Shown: positions 24,347 to 32,567 of the stretch, piece by piece
Numbering within the stretch: position 1 is the stretch's first letter
Layout of the letters: each line of letters starts with the position of its first letter
NCBI GenBank assembly: GCA_947630175.1
Contig: CANRGJ010000010.1
Coordinates: 32,713-96,712 of the forward strand
DNA length: 64,000 nucleotides
DNA from: an uncultured Ruminiclostridium sp.
GTDB lineage: Bacteria > Bacillota > Clostridia > Oscillospirales > Ruminococcaceae
Direction: 5' to 3'
The notes under the pieces: model-generated
Seen by the model: the letters and a program-made list of their open reading frames with translations, nothing else
What the model was told of the DNA's origin: nothing
The model's database searches: none
Made by a program: the position numbers and the translations under genes

Positions 24347-24595
24347 ATGAAAAAAATTACTTTTTCAATAGAATGGAACGAAGAAAAAGCAGCAGCTTTG
24401 AAGATGTTTTTGGAACAAAAACATATCTGTTTGGAAGATAAAATCATTGAATTTCTTGACGGACTTTATATAAAAACTGTCCCCTCTGCTGTGAGAAATT
24501 ATGTTGATTTAAAGTCGGCTGCTCCCCAAAAAGCACCTGCAAAAATACAAAATATCACTCCCAAAAATGATGAAAATACGACCGAAACAGTGTAA
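24347..24595 (+). CDS. Small conjugative-element protein (DUF6103 type)
   Basis: 82 residues: 'ITFSIEWNEEKAAALKMFLEQKHICLEDKIIEFLDGLYIKTVP' type ribbon-helix layout, ending in a disordered tail (residues 60-82). It matches what I recall of the DUF6103 family found upstream of relaxase genes in clostridial elements. AAAGGAGG lies before the ATG. Probably a relaxosome or regulatory factor; function not established. Its end, T-T-E-T-V, is a distant look-alike of the QTM tail but not counted. Confidence 0.6.
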   Translation: MKKITFSIEWNEEKAAALKMFLEQKHICLEDKIIEFLDGLYIKTVPSAVRNYVDLKSAAPQKAPAKIQNITPKNDENTTETV

Positions 24596-24649
24596 ACCCC
24601 GCTATATTGATTTTTGTCCTATTTTGGTAGGTTGAAAAATAAGCAGGAT

Positions 24650-24870
24650 AAAGGAGTGCCGTCACTTCGTGACGACGCTCCGAGTTACAGCGGTCGGCAA
24701 CGCCGACCGCAAAAGGATTTAAGCACATTTCACTATATTAAAATTTGTGACGGCATTTTTTAAGCTATGACAGCAAATATGACGGCAGTTGTGACGGCTT
24801 ACAAATGTTAAAACAGTATTGCAAAAGGCTTTTGTGTGACGGCATTACGGCGTCAAAAATGCCGTCACAT
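24650..24870 (+). other. Candidate origin of transfer (oriT)
   Basis: A gene-free stretch just before the relaxosome genes is packed with repeats: a GTCAC/GTGAC hairpin inside GGAG...CTCC (24,653-24,681), a perfect GCGGTCGGC / GCCGACCGC hairpin (24,690-24,710), several direct copies of TGTGACGGC (around 24,746, 24,779, 24,790, 24,835), and a perfect 12-bp inverted repeat TGTGACGGCATT / AATGCCGTCACA (24,835-24,846 and 24,858-24,869). Inverted and direct repeats beside mobilisation genes are the hallmark of oriT. The nick site cannot be fixed by eye. Confidence 0.65.
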
Positions 24871-24893
24871 ACAAAAACCTATTGGAGGATTAT

Positions 24894-25313
24894 ATGGGAT
24901 CATCAGATGAAATCACAAAAGGCAAAGCAAAGGTTACAATTCGTCTGGAAGAAAAAATTATTGAACAGATAAGAATTATGTCTAAAGAAGATAATTGTTC
25001 CTCGCAGAATGAATTTATTACAAAAGCAATAGAATTTTATTGCGGTTACCTTTCTATGAATAATAGCGAAGAATTTCTATCCAAAATTTTAACATCAACA
25101 TTAAAATCACTTATTGCTGAAAGTGATAATAAAGTCAATCGTATGCTTTTCAAATTGGCGGTAGAACAGGCAATGACCATGAATATTATAGCAGCCAACA
25201 ATGATATGGACGACATTTCTCTTTCACGGCTTAGGGGAAGCTGCGTTGACGAAGTCAAACGGTTGAACGGAGGCTTTTCTTTTGAGGACGCAGTTAAGTG
25301 GCAGAAAGGATAA
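24894..25313 (+). CDS. Ribbon-helix-helix relaxosome accessory protein
   Basis: 139 residues from ATG 24,894 (GGAGG seven bases upstream; the upstream in-frame TTG is part of the SD). Residues 10-50 show the ribbon-helix-helix pattern: a beta strand 'KVTIRLEEKIIEQIRIM' then 'SSQNEFITKAIEFY'. The rest is helical. Located between the oriT-like repeats and the relaxase, as MobC-type factors are, it probably binds oriT and helps the relaxase. It ends 7 bp before the relaxase gene. Confidence 0.7.
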   Translation: MGSSDEITKGKAKVTIRLEEKIIEQIRIMSKEDNCSSQNEFITKAIEFYCGYLSMNNSEEFLSKILTSTLKSLIAESDNKVNRMLFKLAVEQAMTMNIIAANNDMDDISLSRLRGSCVDEVKRLNGGFSFEDAVKWQKG

Positions 25314-25319
25314 TATAAA

Positions 25320-27731
25320 ATGGCAAGGCTTGTGGTCAAATGCAAGTACCTTAAAGGCGGCGGAAAAAAGAGGGGCGGCTATGTTAAATATATTGCAACC
25401 CGTGAAGGCGTTGCAAAAATTGATAAAAGCCAACGTAGTCGTCCGGTAACCAAAAATCAGGAAGAACTTATAAAAAATCTTTTGAATGATTTTCCTGACA
25501 CAAAAGAAATGTTAGAATATGAGGATTACATAAAATATAAAACCGTCGGAACAGCTTCAGACTTTATAAGTCGAGCGATCGAAGAAAACATAAACAAAAT
25601 TGATGAGGAAACAACGACCTATGCAGATTATATTGCTACACGACCGGGAGCAGAATATATCAGTGGAACACACGGTTTGTTTACCAATGCGGGCGTTCCT
25701 ATTAACCTTGAAGATGTTTCAGATGAGCTTAATAAATTTCAAGGTAATGTCTGGACTATAATATGCTCTCTGCGTAGAGAGGACGCAAAGACTCTCGGCT
25801 TTGAAAGCGGTGAAAGGTGGAGAGATATGCTTCGTTCACAAGCTATTTCTCTTGCTAACAATTTGAAAATTCCAATTGAAAATTTCAAGTGGTATGCAGC
25901 CTTTCACAATGAAAGCTACCACCCGCATATACACCTTATAGCGTATTCAACTGAACCGAAAGAAGGTTTTCTCACCAAGAAAGGAATTGAAAACATAAAG
26001 TCTGCGTTCGCCAACGACATTTTTTCCGAAGAAATGCACGGGTACTATGTAAATCAGACCGAGAAAAGGAACGAACTTCGCTCAGAAAGCGCTGAAAAAA
26101 TCAAAGCGATCGTTGAGCAAATAAATAGCGGAAACTACACAAATCATACAGTCGAACATATGCTTTTACAGCTTGCCGACAGACTAAATAAAACAAAAGG
26201 TAAAAAAGTCTATGGCTATCTCAAACCGGACATAAAGAAACAGGTTGACAATATAGCAGAAGAAATAGCAAGCGACCCACGCTTAAAGGAACTATATGAG
26301 CTTTGGTATATTGAACAGGAAAAGATTATAAGGATATATAATCAAAAAGTGCCGCAGCGAGTGTCCATTTCAAAGAACAACAAATTCAAGTCGATAAAAA
26401 ATGTGATAATCAGAGAAGCTATAAATATACAACAAAATGCAATAGACGAAACACCAGCACAAGAAATTCCTTTTTTTATTGACGTTGATATTAAATCGGA
26501 TTCAAAAGATTTTGATATACCTGATGATGATTATATATCTGACAATCATATTGAGGTAAACGAGGCTGAACTTTTCGGTTTCAAAGGAAGGCAAAAAAAG
26601 AACTGGTGGAACGATATATACAAGCAAGCTCGTAAATACCTTTATGGCACAAAAGAGATACCACCTGATTTTCAAAAGGCGTTTTATCTTTTGGAAACCG
26701 AAACTGACAACGGCAACGGTTACGCAATGTTTGATACAGCGAAAATGTACCTTTCCGGTTTGGGCTGCGACAAAAATGAAGAAACAGCACAAGAATGGTT
26801 TGCAAAAGCATATCATGCATTTAAAGAAAAAATACCTGCTGAAAAGGATCCTTCTTACTTACAATATCGAGTGGGAAAACTTTACACTTTTGGTTATGGT
26901 GTTGAACAAGACTATTCAAAAGCGGCAGAGTGGTACAAAAAAGCGGTTGAAAAAAATAATCCTTTTGCCGAATATGCTCTCGGCTGTTTATATAGAAACG
27001 GGCAGGGCGTTGAGCAAAACGACAAAACAGCGTTTCAATTCTTTACGAGGGCGGCACAGCACGAAAATAAACCCAATGCTTATGCTCAATATGAACTTGG
27101 TGTTATGCTTGAACAAGGTATCGGAACTGAAGTCAATGAAGTAAAATCTGCAGAGTGGTACGCTCAAGCATATAATGGATTTTTGATGATTCTGGATACC
27201 TATCCTGATGATAAACTGTACTTCCATATCGGCTCTATGAATTTGTTCGGCAAAGGCACAGCGGTAGATCTCAATAAAGCAAAATATTATTTTGAAAAAT
27301 CCGCCAGCATTGGCAATGTAAATGCTCTGTACGGTCTTGGAAAATTGTATCTAAACGAAAATTTTGAACAACATGATATACACAAAGCTGTTGATTATTT
27401 GAAAAAAGCAGCAGAAAAAGGTTCTGATTATGCAATGTATCGCCTCGGTATTATTTATTTACACTACAAGGAATTGCAGGACACGGAAACAGGCTTGCAA
27501 TATTTACAAAGTGCCGCAGAAAACGGGAATCCATATGCGGCGGAATACTTGCAACAATATCAAGAAAACAAAGCATGTTTCGCTGTGCAAGGTGCTATCG
27601 GGTTGTTTCATCACTTGGCGATGATGTTCAGAGATTATCAGCAAAAAAATAAGCATACAATCCCTGATGAACGTAAAATAAGGATAAAAATTGCAGAAAA
27701 GAAACAAGCACAAGGACAAAAACAAGATTAA
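25320..27731 (+). CDS. MobP-type relaxase with C-terminal Sel1 repeats
   Basis: 803 residues. The N-terminal half (to about 300) is a HUH relaxase of the MobP type: 'YIATRPGAEYISGTHGLF' region, and the metal-binding H-x-H-x-H core in YHPHIHLI near 200-207. After an acidic linker, from about residue 440 to 780 there are Sel1-like (TPR-related) repeats such as 'AKMYLSGLGCDKNEETAQEWF' type units, at least seven. The relaxase nicks oriT and pilots the strand; Sel1 repeats mediate protein contacts. It lacks the QSM tail and ends in a basic stretch. Start ATG follows GAAAGGA. Confidence 0.87.
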   Translation: MARLVVKCKYLKGGGKKRGGYVKYIATREGVAKIDKSQRSRPVTKNQEELIKNLLNDFPDTKEMLEYEDYIKYKTVGTASDFISRAIEENINKIDEETTTYADYIATRPGAEYISGTHGLFTNAGVPINLEDVSDELNKFQGNVWTIICSLRREDAKTLGFESGERWRDMLRSQAISLANNLKIPIENFKWYAAFHNESYHPHIHLIAYSTEPKEGFLTKKGIENIKSAFANDIFSEEMHGYYVNQTEKRNELRSESAEKIKAIVEQINSGNYTNHTVEHMLLQLADRLNKTKGKKVYGYLKPDIKKQVDNIAEEIASDPRLKELYELWYIEQEKIIRIYNQKVPQRVSISKNNKFKSIKNVIIREAINIQQNAIDETPAQEIPFFIDVDIKSDSKDFDIPDDDYISDNHIEVNEAELFGFKGRQKKNWWNDIYKQARKYLYGTKEIPPDFQKAFYLLETETDNGNGYAMFDTAKMYLSGLGCDKNEETAQEWFAKAYHAFKEKIPAEKDPSYLQYRVGKLYTFGYGVEQDYSKAAEWYKKAVEKNNPFAEYALGCLYRNGQGVEQNDKTAFQFFTRAAQHENKPNAYAQYELGVMLEQGIGTEVNEVKSAEWYAQAYNGFLMILDTYPDDKLYFHIGSMNLFGKGTAVDLNKAKYYFEKSASIGNVNALYGLGKLYLNENFEQHDIHKAVDYLKKAAEKGSDYAMYRLGIIYLHYKELQDTETGLQYLQSAAENGNPYAAEYLQQYQENKACFAVQGAIGLFHHLAMMFRDYQQKNKHTIPDERKIRIKIAEKKQAQGQKQD

Positions 27732-27758
27732 AAAGCCGTATAATGCGGCTTTATTTTT
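27729..27758 (+). terminator. Intrinsic terminator after the relaxase
   Basis: AAAGCCG / CGGCTTT with loop TATAATG followed by ATTTTTTTT. It separates the relaxase from the primase-like gene, whose SD AAGGAG follows immediately. Confidence 0.8.
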
Positions 27759-27774
27759 TTTAAGGAGTAAAAAA

Positions 27775-29118
27775 ATGGCAAGTAAAAACTACTTTTCCCG
27801 TGAACAAATCGACATTGCAAAAAACACTAATTTAGTGGATCTTTTGCAACGAAACGGTGAACAGCTTAAGCGTTCCGGATCGGAATATGAGTGGAAAGAC
27901 GGAACGCAGAAAGTCACTATCCGAAATAATGTGTTTTTCCACCAATATGAGAGGGTAGGCGGAAGTGCGATCGAGTTTTGTGAAAAATTCTACGGAATGA
28001 ATTTCGCACAAGCCGTTTCCTATCTTTTGGGGCAGCAAGGGCAGTCCCCTACTCCGTCAGAATACAGCAGTATAAAAAATACAAGTTATTATTCCCCGCC
28101 GCCCAAATATGAAAGCGGAAATTTTATTCTTCCGCCGAAAAATGCAGATATGAAACGAGCATATGCATATCTTTTAAGCGGTCGGAAACTCGACAAAAAT
28201 GTAGTTAACACTTTCATAAAAGCAGGAATGATTTATGAAAGTGCTGTTCATCATAATGTGGTATTTGTCGGCTACGATAAAGACGGCAACGCAAGACACG
28301 CCAGCAAGCGTGGGACAGCTACAAAAAGCACATACAAAGGAAACGTAGAACACAGCGTACCCGAATATAGCTTTCACTGGAATGGCACAAGCAACAGGCT
28401 GTTTCTCTTTGAAGCTCCCATTGATATGTTATCCTTCATATCAATGCACCAAAAGAATTGGGAAAAACAGAGCTTTGCAGCCTGCTGTTCTGTTTCCGAC
28501 AAGGTGCTTTTCCAATGCTTACAGGATAATCCAAGCATTACCGAAGTGTATCTGTGCCTTGACAACGACGAGGCGGGGCAAGCCGCCGAGAAAAGAATGA
28601 CCGAAAAGCTGAAAGCTATGGAACGGGAAATAAACGTAAATTACCTCATACCCACATATAAGGACTGGAACGAAGATTTGCAGGCACTTGTAGGCGGAGG
28701 AGAAGCACAGGCGGTTAAATCGCCAGTGCCTGTTTCAAACGAACAAAAGCAGGAAAACGAACGCCGGCTTGCAAGAGCAATAGACGGCATAAAACGATAT
28801 GCCGCAAATATTATGCTGTACTATGACGATACAGTAAAGGCGGCATTTGACAGCGGCGATAAACAGGAATTTGACAAAGCAGTTTATAAGAGTCTTACCG
28901 AAGCTGTTTTCAGCCTTGGCAAAGGTGACGAAACGATAGAAATGACCGAAACAAAAGATTTTGAAGTGTTGTTTGAAAAAATGAGTACAAATCACGATTT
29001 TTCTCAATCGCTGTGCAGCGATATATCTGTTATGCTGTACGAGAGGTACATTACGCCCGGAGGTATAGAGAAATTGGAGATTGAGGAAGAACCTCAAGGC
29101 ATTATACAAACAATGTAA
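27775..29118 (+). CDS. Toprim-domain primase-like protein (DUF3991) with QTM tail
   Basis: 447 residues from ATG 27,775 (AAGGAG upstream; longer in-frame starts cross the terminator). N-terminal part (about 1-90) resembles the zinc-finger-like region of CHC2 primases without the cysteines; a DUF3991-type segment (about 130-190, 'RKLDKNVVNTFIKAGMI') is followed by a Toprim domain with 'LFLFEAPIDMLSF' (catalytic E) and 'YLCLDNDEAGQ' (D-x-D). Such proteins probably prime complementary-strand synthesis or process DNA in the recipient. The C-terminus E-E-E-P-Q-G-I-I-Q-T-M carries the shared tail. Confidence 0.82.
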   Translation: MASKNYFSREQIDIAKNTNLVDLLQRNGEQLKRSGSEYEWKDGTQKVTIRNNVFFHQYERVGGSAIEFCEKFYGMNFAQAVSYLLGQQGQSPTPSEYSSIKNTSYYSPPPKYESGNFILPPKNADMKRAYAYLLSGRKLDKNVVNTFIKAGMIYESAVHHNVVFVGYDKDGNARHASKRGTATKSTYKGNVEHSVPEYSFHWNGTSNRLFLFEAPIDMLSFISMHQKNWEKQSFAACCSVSDKVLFQCLQDNPSITEVYLCLDNDEAGQAAEKRMTEKLKAMEREINVNYLIPTYKDWNEDLQALVGGGEAQAVKSPVPVSNEQKQENERRLARAIDGIKRYAANIMLYYDDTVKAAFDSGDKQEFDKAVYKSLTEAVFSLGKGDETIEMTETKDFEVLFEKMSTNHDFSQSLCSDISVMLYERYITPGGIEKLEIEEEPQGIIQTM

Positions 29119-29130
29119 AGGAGAGCAGCG

Positions 29131-29820
29131 ATGAAAATACAAGTTTATCAAATCGACACAGAAAAAGATACAAACCGAGTGAAATTTCAAGGGTTGGAAG
29201 AAAAGGGATATGCTGTTGATCCAAAAATTTACAGCAAGGTTTTTGACGGAAAAATTGATTGCGACAATTTGGAAACCTTATACAGAAAACTTAATTTAGA
29301 CGAAAAGCCGCCCTTATTTTTCGGTCATTCTCTCTCTGTTTCTGATGTTGTTTGCGTCGAAGGGCAGTCTGATGTTGACGACAACGGTTGCTTTTACTGT
29401 GATACAGTCGGTTGGCAAAAGATAATGTTTGACACCGATTCTGTACCAAAGGAAAAAAATACTATGCAAGTCGTAGTCGTTGAACCAAATAAGCCGGCAT
29501 ATAAAGGTGAAATGCCACACACATTGAAAGCAATGCAAAAAGTTGTCGGTGGTAACATAGAAGTAGTGTATGGCAATAACGACGGAACTGTTATAGTATG
29601 TGATGAGGAAGGAAAACTTAAAGGATATGAAGGCAACAGAAAATTAAATAACGGCTCCATAATAGCGGGAACATTTTTCGTATGTGGTGACGACGGCGAA
29701 AATTTTTGCTCTCTTTCGGAAAGCCAGGCGGAAAAGTATATGAAACTGTTTGAAACGCCGCAAGAAATAAGCGATGAGGAAGTGCAGGAAGATACAAAAA
29801 TTATGTTTTTCGGCTTATAA
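29131..29820 (+). CDS. YodL/DUF3846-domain ICE protein
   Basis: 229 residues. The first ~110 residues fit the YodL domain ('MKIQVYQIDTEKDTNRVKF', 'LFFGHSLSVSDVVCVEG', 'FYCDTVGWQKI'), and the rest fits DUF3846 ('VVEPNKPAYKGEMPHTLKAMQKVVGGNIEVVY'-type). Both are common in polyvalent proteins of conjugative elements, without known biochemical role. It starts 12 bp after the primase-like gene with AAAGGAG. The end is acidic then hydrophobic (T-K-I-M-F-F-G-L), not the QSM tail. Confidence 0.78.
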   Translation: MKIQVYQIDTEKDTNRVKFQGLEEKGYAVDPKIYSKVFDGKIDCDNLETLYRKLNLDEKPPLFFGHSLSVSDVVCVEGQSDVDDNGCFYCDTVGWQKIMFDTDSVPKEKNTMQVVVVEPNKPAYKGEMPHTLKAMQKVVGGNIEVVYGNNDGTVIVCDEEGKLKGYEGNRKLNNGSIIAGTFFVCGDDGENFCSLSESQAEKYMKLFETPQEISDEEVQEDTKIMFFGL

Positions 29821-29835
29821 TATCATATGATAAAG

Positions 29836-29864
29836 TTGACAAAGCGAAAAGAAAAATATATAAT
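29836..29864 (+). promoter_or_regulatory. Promoter of the HipA-like gene
   Basis: TTGACA (29,836-29,841), 17 bp, TATAAT (29,859-29,864), a perfect consensus about 38 bp before the start codon. Confidence 0.8.
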
Positions 29865-29902
29865 AACAATACACAGCAGATTCCAAAAGGGGTGAGAATC
29901 AT

Positions 29903-31006
29903 ATGTCAGATGTTTCAGGAATATTGATGTCTGAAGACATACCTGTTGCAGAAATAAAAAGCGGGAAAATAACCGCAATATATAATGAAAATTTGCTTCC
30001 TCTGTATTTCAAAAGGTCAAAAAACATTGAAGGCTGGCTTTCAGCTCGTGCTATTGATTCCCACAGAGTAAATTCAAGGTTGCTGAAAAAAGCGCTGCGT
30101 CTTTCGCAAACAGACGATATTCAAACTGTGCTTTCCGTAAACGCCGCTACTGTGACTGATTGTTATTGGTTCAAGCCCGACGGCGACAATACCGTTTATG
30201 AAAATATTAAATTTAAAGAAAACTACTTCGATCAACTGGCATTGAGAGGCGATCCTGACGGATTTTCTCAAAAGCCGTCCAGGACACCAGAACTTACCAA
30301 CATAGGAAGCTATGAAAAGTGCTGGAAACTGATAAACGGCGAATGGTGGTTATATAAAAGCGGAAGTAAAGAAGAATATTTTTCCGAACTTTTTATCTGC
30401 CGCCTTGGAGAAAAGCTGGGCTTGAATATGGCGCATTACGAAATGGACGGAAATTATATACGCACGAAAGATTTTACAGGCGGAAACGTCAATTTCGAAC
30501 CTGCAAGCTCGGTCGTAGGAGCTGATGATGATTATTGCAGATGTTTCAGTGCTATAAACTCTTTATCACCTGAATTTGCCCGTCAGTACCTTGTAATGAT
30601 ATGGTTTGATACTATATGTTACAATATGGACAGGCACACGGAAAACTTCGGATTCATCAGAGATAAAAAAACAGGAAAAATTATTTCACTTGCTCCGAAC
30701 TACGATAACAACGTTGCGCTTATCGCCAGAGGTTATCCAAGCGATGTGACACGTCAGAACGACGGACTGATAGGATTTTTAAAGAGCTTTGTCGAAAACA
30801 GTAAAAGCGCACTTGAAATGTATCGTGAAATAAGTCTGCCAACAATAACACGGCAGACTGTTGAAAAATGTATAAATGAGATCCCGATAGATGTAAACTG
30901 TCAATATATATGCGATTTTATACTGAACGGACAAGAAAAAGTCAACGCAATCATAAACGGCGATATGCAGGAAACAGAAGAGATCGGATTTACACAATCA
31001 ATGTGA
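29903..31006 (+). CDS. HipA-like protein kinase with QSM tail
   Basis: 367 residues. The C-terminal two thirds resemble the HipA/PI3-4K-like kinase fold: a nucleotide-binding part 'WWLYKSGSKEEYFSELF' (about 148-165), the catalytic loop 'YNMDRHTENFGF' (about 238-249, D and N as in HipA's D-x-H-x-K-N-F) and the metal-binding D in 'LAPNYDNN' (about 260-267). The N-terminal ~120 residues lack a clear match. HipA kinases phosphorylate translation factors; Helicobacter CtkA is a secreted relative. Monocistronic with its own promoter and terminator, no HipB partner adjacent. The end, E-T-E-E-I-G-F-T-Q-S-M, carries the tail. A recipient-acting kinase is my inference. GGGGTG precedes the ATG. Confidence 0.75.
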   Translation: MSDVSGILMSEDIPVAEIKSGKITAIYNENLLPLYFKRSKNIEGWLSARAIDSHRVNSRLLKKALRLSQTDDIQTVLSVNAATVTDCYWFKPDGDNTVYENIKFKENYFDQLALRGDPDGFSQKPSRTPELTNIGSYEKCWKLINGEWWLYKSGSKEEYFSELFICRLGEKLGLNMAHYEMDGNYIRTKDFTGGNVNFEPASSVVGADDDYCRCFSAINSLSPEFARQYLVMIWFDTICYNMDRHTENFGFIRDKKTGKIISLAPNYDNNVALIARGYPSDVTRQNDGLIGFLKSFVENSKSALEMYREISLPTITRQTVEKCINEIPIDVNCQYICDFILNGQEKVNAIINGDMQETEEIGFTQSM

Positions 31007-31065
31007 CAGGAATGAACCTGATAAAATAAGCCCGGGAAGATATAAATAGTACAATCTAATAAAAA

Positions 31066-31092
31066 AGGACTGTAAAACAGTCCTTTTTTTAT
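31066..31092 (+). terminator. Intrinsic terminator after the HipA-like gene
   Basis: AAAAAGGACTG / CAGTCCTTTTTTT with loop TAAAA, nearly identical to the terminator at 3482. Confidence 0.85.
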
Positions 31093-31120
31093 TGCAAAAA
31101 TACATTAAAGGAGAAAATCA

Positions 31121-31366
31121 ATGAATGAAACAATCACACCCAACACGGTTATAGGCTGGCACAACGGAACAGTTTTTGTGCTGCTGAATGACAAAGATCT
31201 TATGTTTTACAAAGGGTTGCCGGAAAAATATGCGCTGATTGGTGAAGCGTTTACAATCGAATACGAGGAACTAAAAATGCTCCGTCCAATATCTGAATTA
31301 CCTGATAACGAACAGAACAATGCTTTGAAAGCCTTATCCGACTATCTTGAAGCAAGAAAGGAGTAA
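31121..31366 (+). CDS. Small ICE protein of unknown function
   Basis: 81 residues, mixed alpha/beta, no membrane segment: 'TVIGWHNGTVFVLLNDKDLMFYKGLPEKYALIGEAF'-like beta-rich first half and a helical end. AAAGGAG lies before the ATG, and it ends seven bases before the ArdC-like gene, so it is probably co-transcribed with it. Not recognised. Confidence 0.6.
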   Translation: MNETITPNTVIGWHNGTVFVLLNDKDLMFYKGLPEKYALIGEAFTIEYEELKMLRPISELPDNEQNNALKALSDYLEARKE

Positions 31367-31372
31367 ACCTAA

Positions 31373-32458
31373 ATGCCAACAGTACATTATCAATCAAAAA
31401 AGGGACACATTGAAAAAAATATGCAGGAATACAAAGACAAAAAGGAAAAACTGAGCAAAGAAATCGAAAACATAGCCAACAATTATACGGAAAATCCAGA
31501 AAACCTTGCCGAACTTGCTATTTTTTCTGCTCGTTTCTATAAATATTCCTTCCGAAACACATTGCTTATTTTTTCACAAAATCCGTTTGCTTCTTTTGTC
31601 GGTAGTTTTGCGAAATTCAAAGAAATAGGAAATAATATTGCCGCAGAAAATAACTTGAAGGACGAACGTGGACAAATGCAGTATTTAGGCGTGAAAGCGG
31701 GAGCCAAGTCAATGTATGTATTTGCACCCACACCTATTACATACCTGCTGATAGACGGTGAATATATTAAGCTGTCAACTGCAACTAAAGAACAGAAATC
31801 ATTATATGAAGCAGGGGAAATCAAAGCCATGCAACAGCAGGCGTACAAACTCGTCCCTGTCTTCGATATTTCGCAGACACTTATTCCGCCTGAGTATTAT
31901 CCGAAGATCTTTTCTGTCGGTAAGAACAATAAGCAAGCCGCTGAGATCTACGACAAGCTGAAAAATTACATAGAAATCGGGCTTAATTGCCCCGTAGAGG
32001 AAAACATAGATAATTCAATTTCCCTGCGTGGACTTTGCTATACAACACCGGAAACGGCAGGAATCAACATCAACAGCAAACTGAAAGACACAATGAGGCT
32101 GTCTACTCTGTCCCACGAGGTGGGACATTTTTTAATGCACCGTGACACGGTAATGCCGGAAAAATCCGTAGCGCAAAAAGAAGTCGAAGCGGATATAATG
32201 AGCATTATGCTGCTTTCATACTTCGGGCAGGAAGTATCAGATGTCCGAAAAGCTCATCTTGCCGATAATTACAGAGCATATGCGGCTGCTTTACAAAAAA
32301 ACTCAAAGCCTTTTGACAGTATAAATACCATTTTTAGCAATGCAAGTAATGTGTTTGAAGAATTTGTTGTTGGGTTTGAGAATTATATGCACAATATGGA
32401 AGATATTGCAGAAGATGAAACAGAGGACGAAAGTCCGGGGTTTGTTCAATCTATGTAA
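31373..32458 (+). CDS. ArdC-like antirestriction protein with metallopeptidase domain and QSM tail
   Basis: 361 residues. The N-terminal part (about 10-130) matches the ArdC single-strand DNA-binding domain pattern ('SFRNTLLIFSQNP', 'FKEIGNNI', then 'GAKSMYVFAP'). The C-terminal part has HEVGH at 248-252 with a following E in 'EVEADIMSIM', an IrrE-like zinc peptidase. ArdC of plasmid pSa protects incoming single strands from restriction, and its N-domain is shared with the translocated primase TraC of RP4 (family knowledge). The end, E-D-E-S-P-G-F-V-Q-S-M, is nearly identical to that of the 18,109 protein. SD AAGGAG overlaps the previous gene's end. Confidence 0.83.
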   Translation: MPTVHYQSKKGHIEKNMQEYKDKKEKLSKEIENIANNYTENPENLAELAIFSARFYKYSFRNTLLIFSQNPFASFVGSFAKFKEIGNNIAAENNLKDERGQMQYLGVKAGAKSMYVFAPTPITYLLIDGEYIKLSTATKEQKSLYEAGEIKAMQQQAYKLVPVFDISQTLIPPEYYPKIFSVGKNNKQAAEIYDKLKNYIEIGLNCPVEENIDNSISLRGLCYTTPETAGININSKLKDTMRLSTLSHEVGHFLMHRDTVMPEKSVAQKEVEADIMSIMLLSYFGQEVSDVRKAHLADNYRAYAAALQKNSKPFDSINTIFSNASNVFEEFVVGFENYMHNMEDIAEDETEDESPGFVQSM

Positions 32459-32460
32459 AT

Positions 32461-32535
32461 ATGCAGAGTGGAGGGAGTGGAAACGCTCCCTTTAATGCGG
32501 CGTCAGTCAGACTGGCGGCGGTCACAATCCCGCAA
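32461..32535 (+). promoter_or_regulatory. Repeated leader motif, copy upstream of virD4
   Basis: ATGCAGAGTGG, a GGGAGTG/CGCTCCC hairpin, TTTAATGCGGC, a CAGTC-agactgg part and CGGTCACAATCCCG recur from the parA leader (3843-3914). Sequence is conserved in blocks although the order of ATGCAGAGTGG differs, so it is probably a functional RNA or binding element rather than chance. Confidence 0.45.
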
Positions 32536-32567
32536 ATAACAAGCAAAAAGAAAAGGTGGAAAAAGCA

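Noticed and set aside
24560..24595. QTM-type tail on the DUF6103 protein (ends T-T-E-T-V)
   Set aside because: Two substitutions away from the motif; too weak to count.
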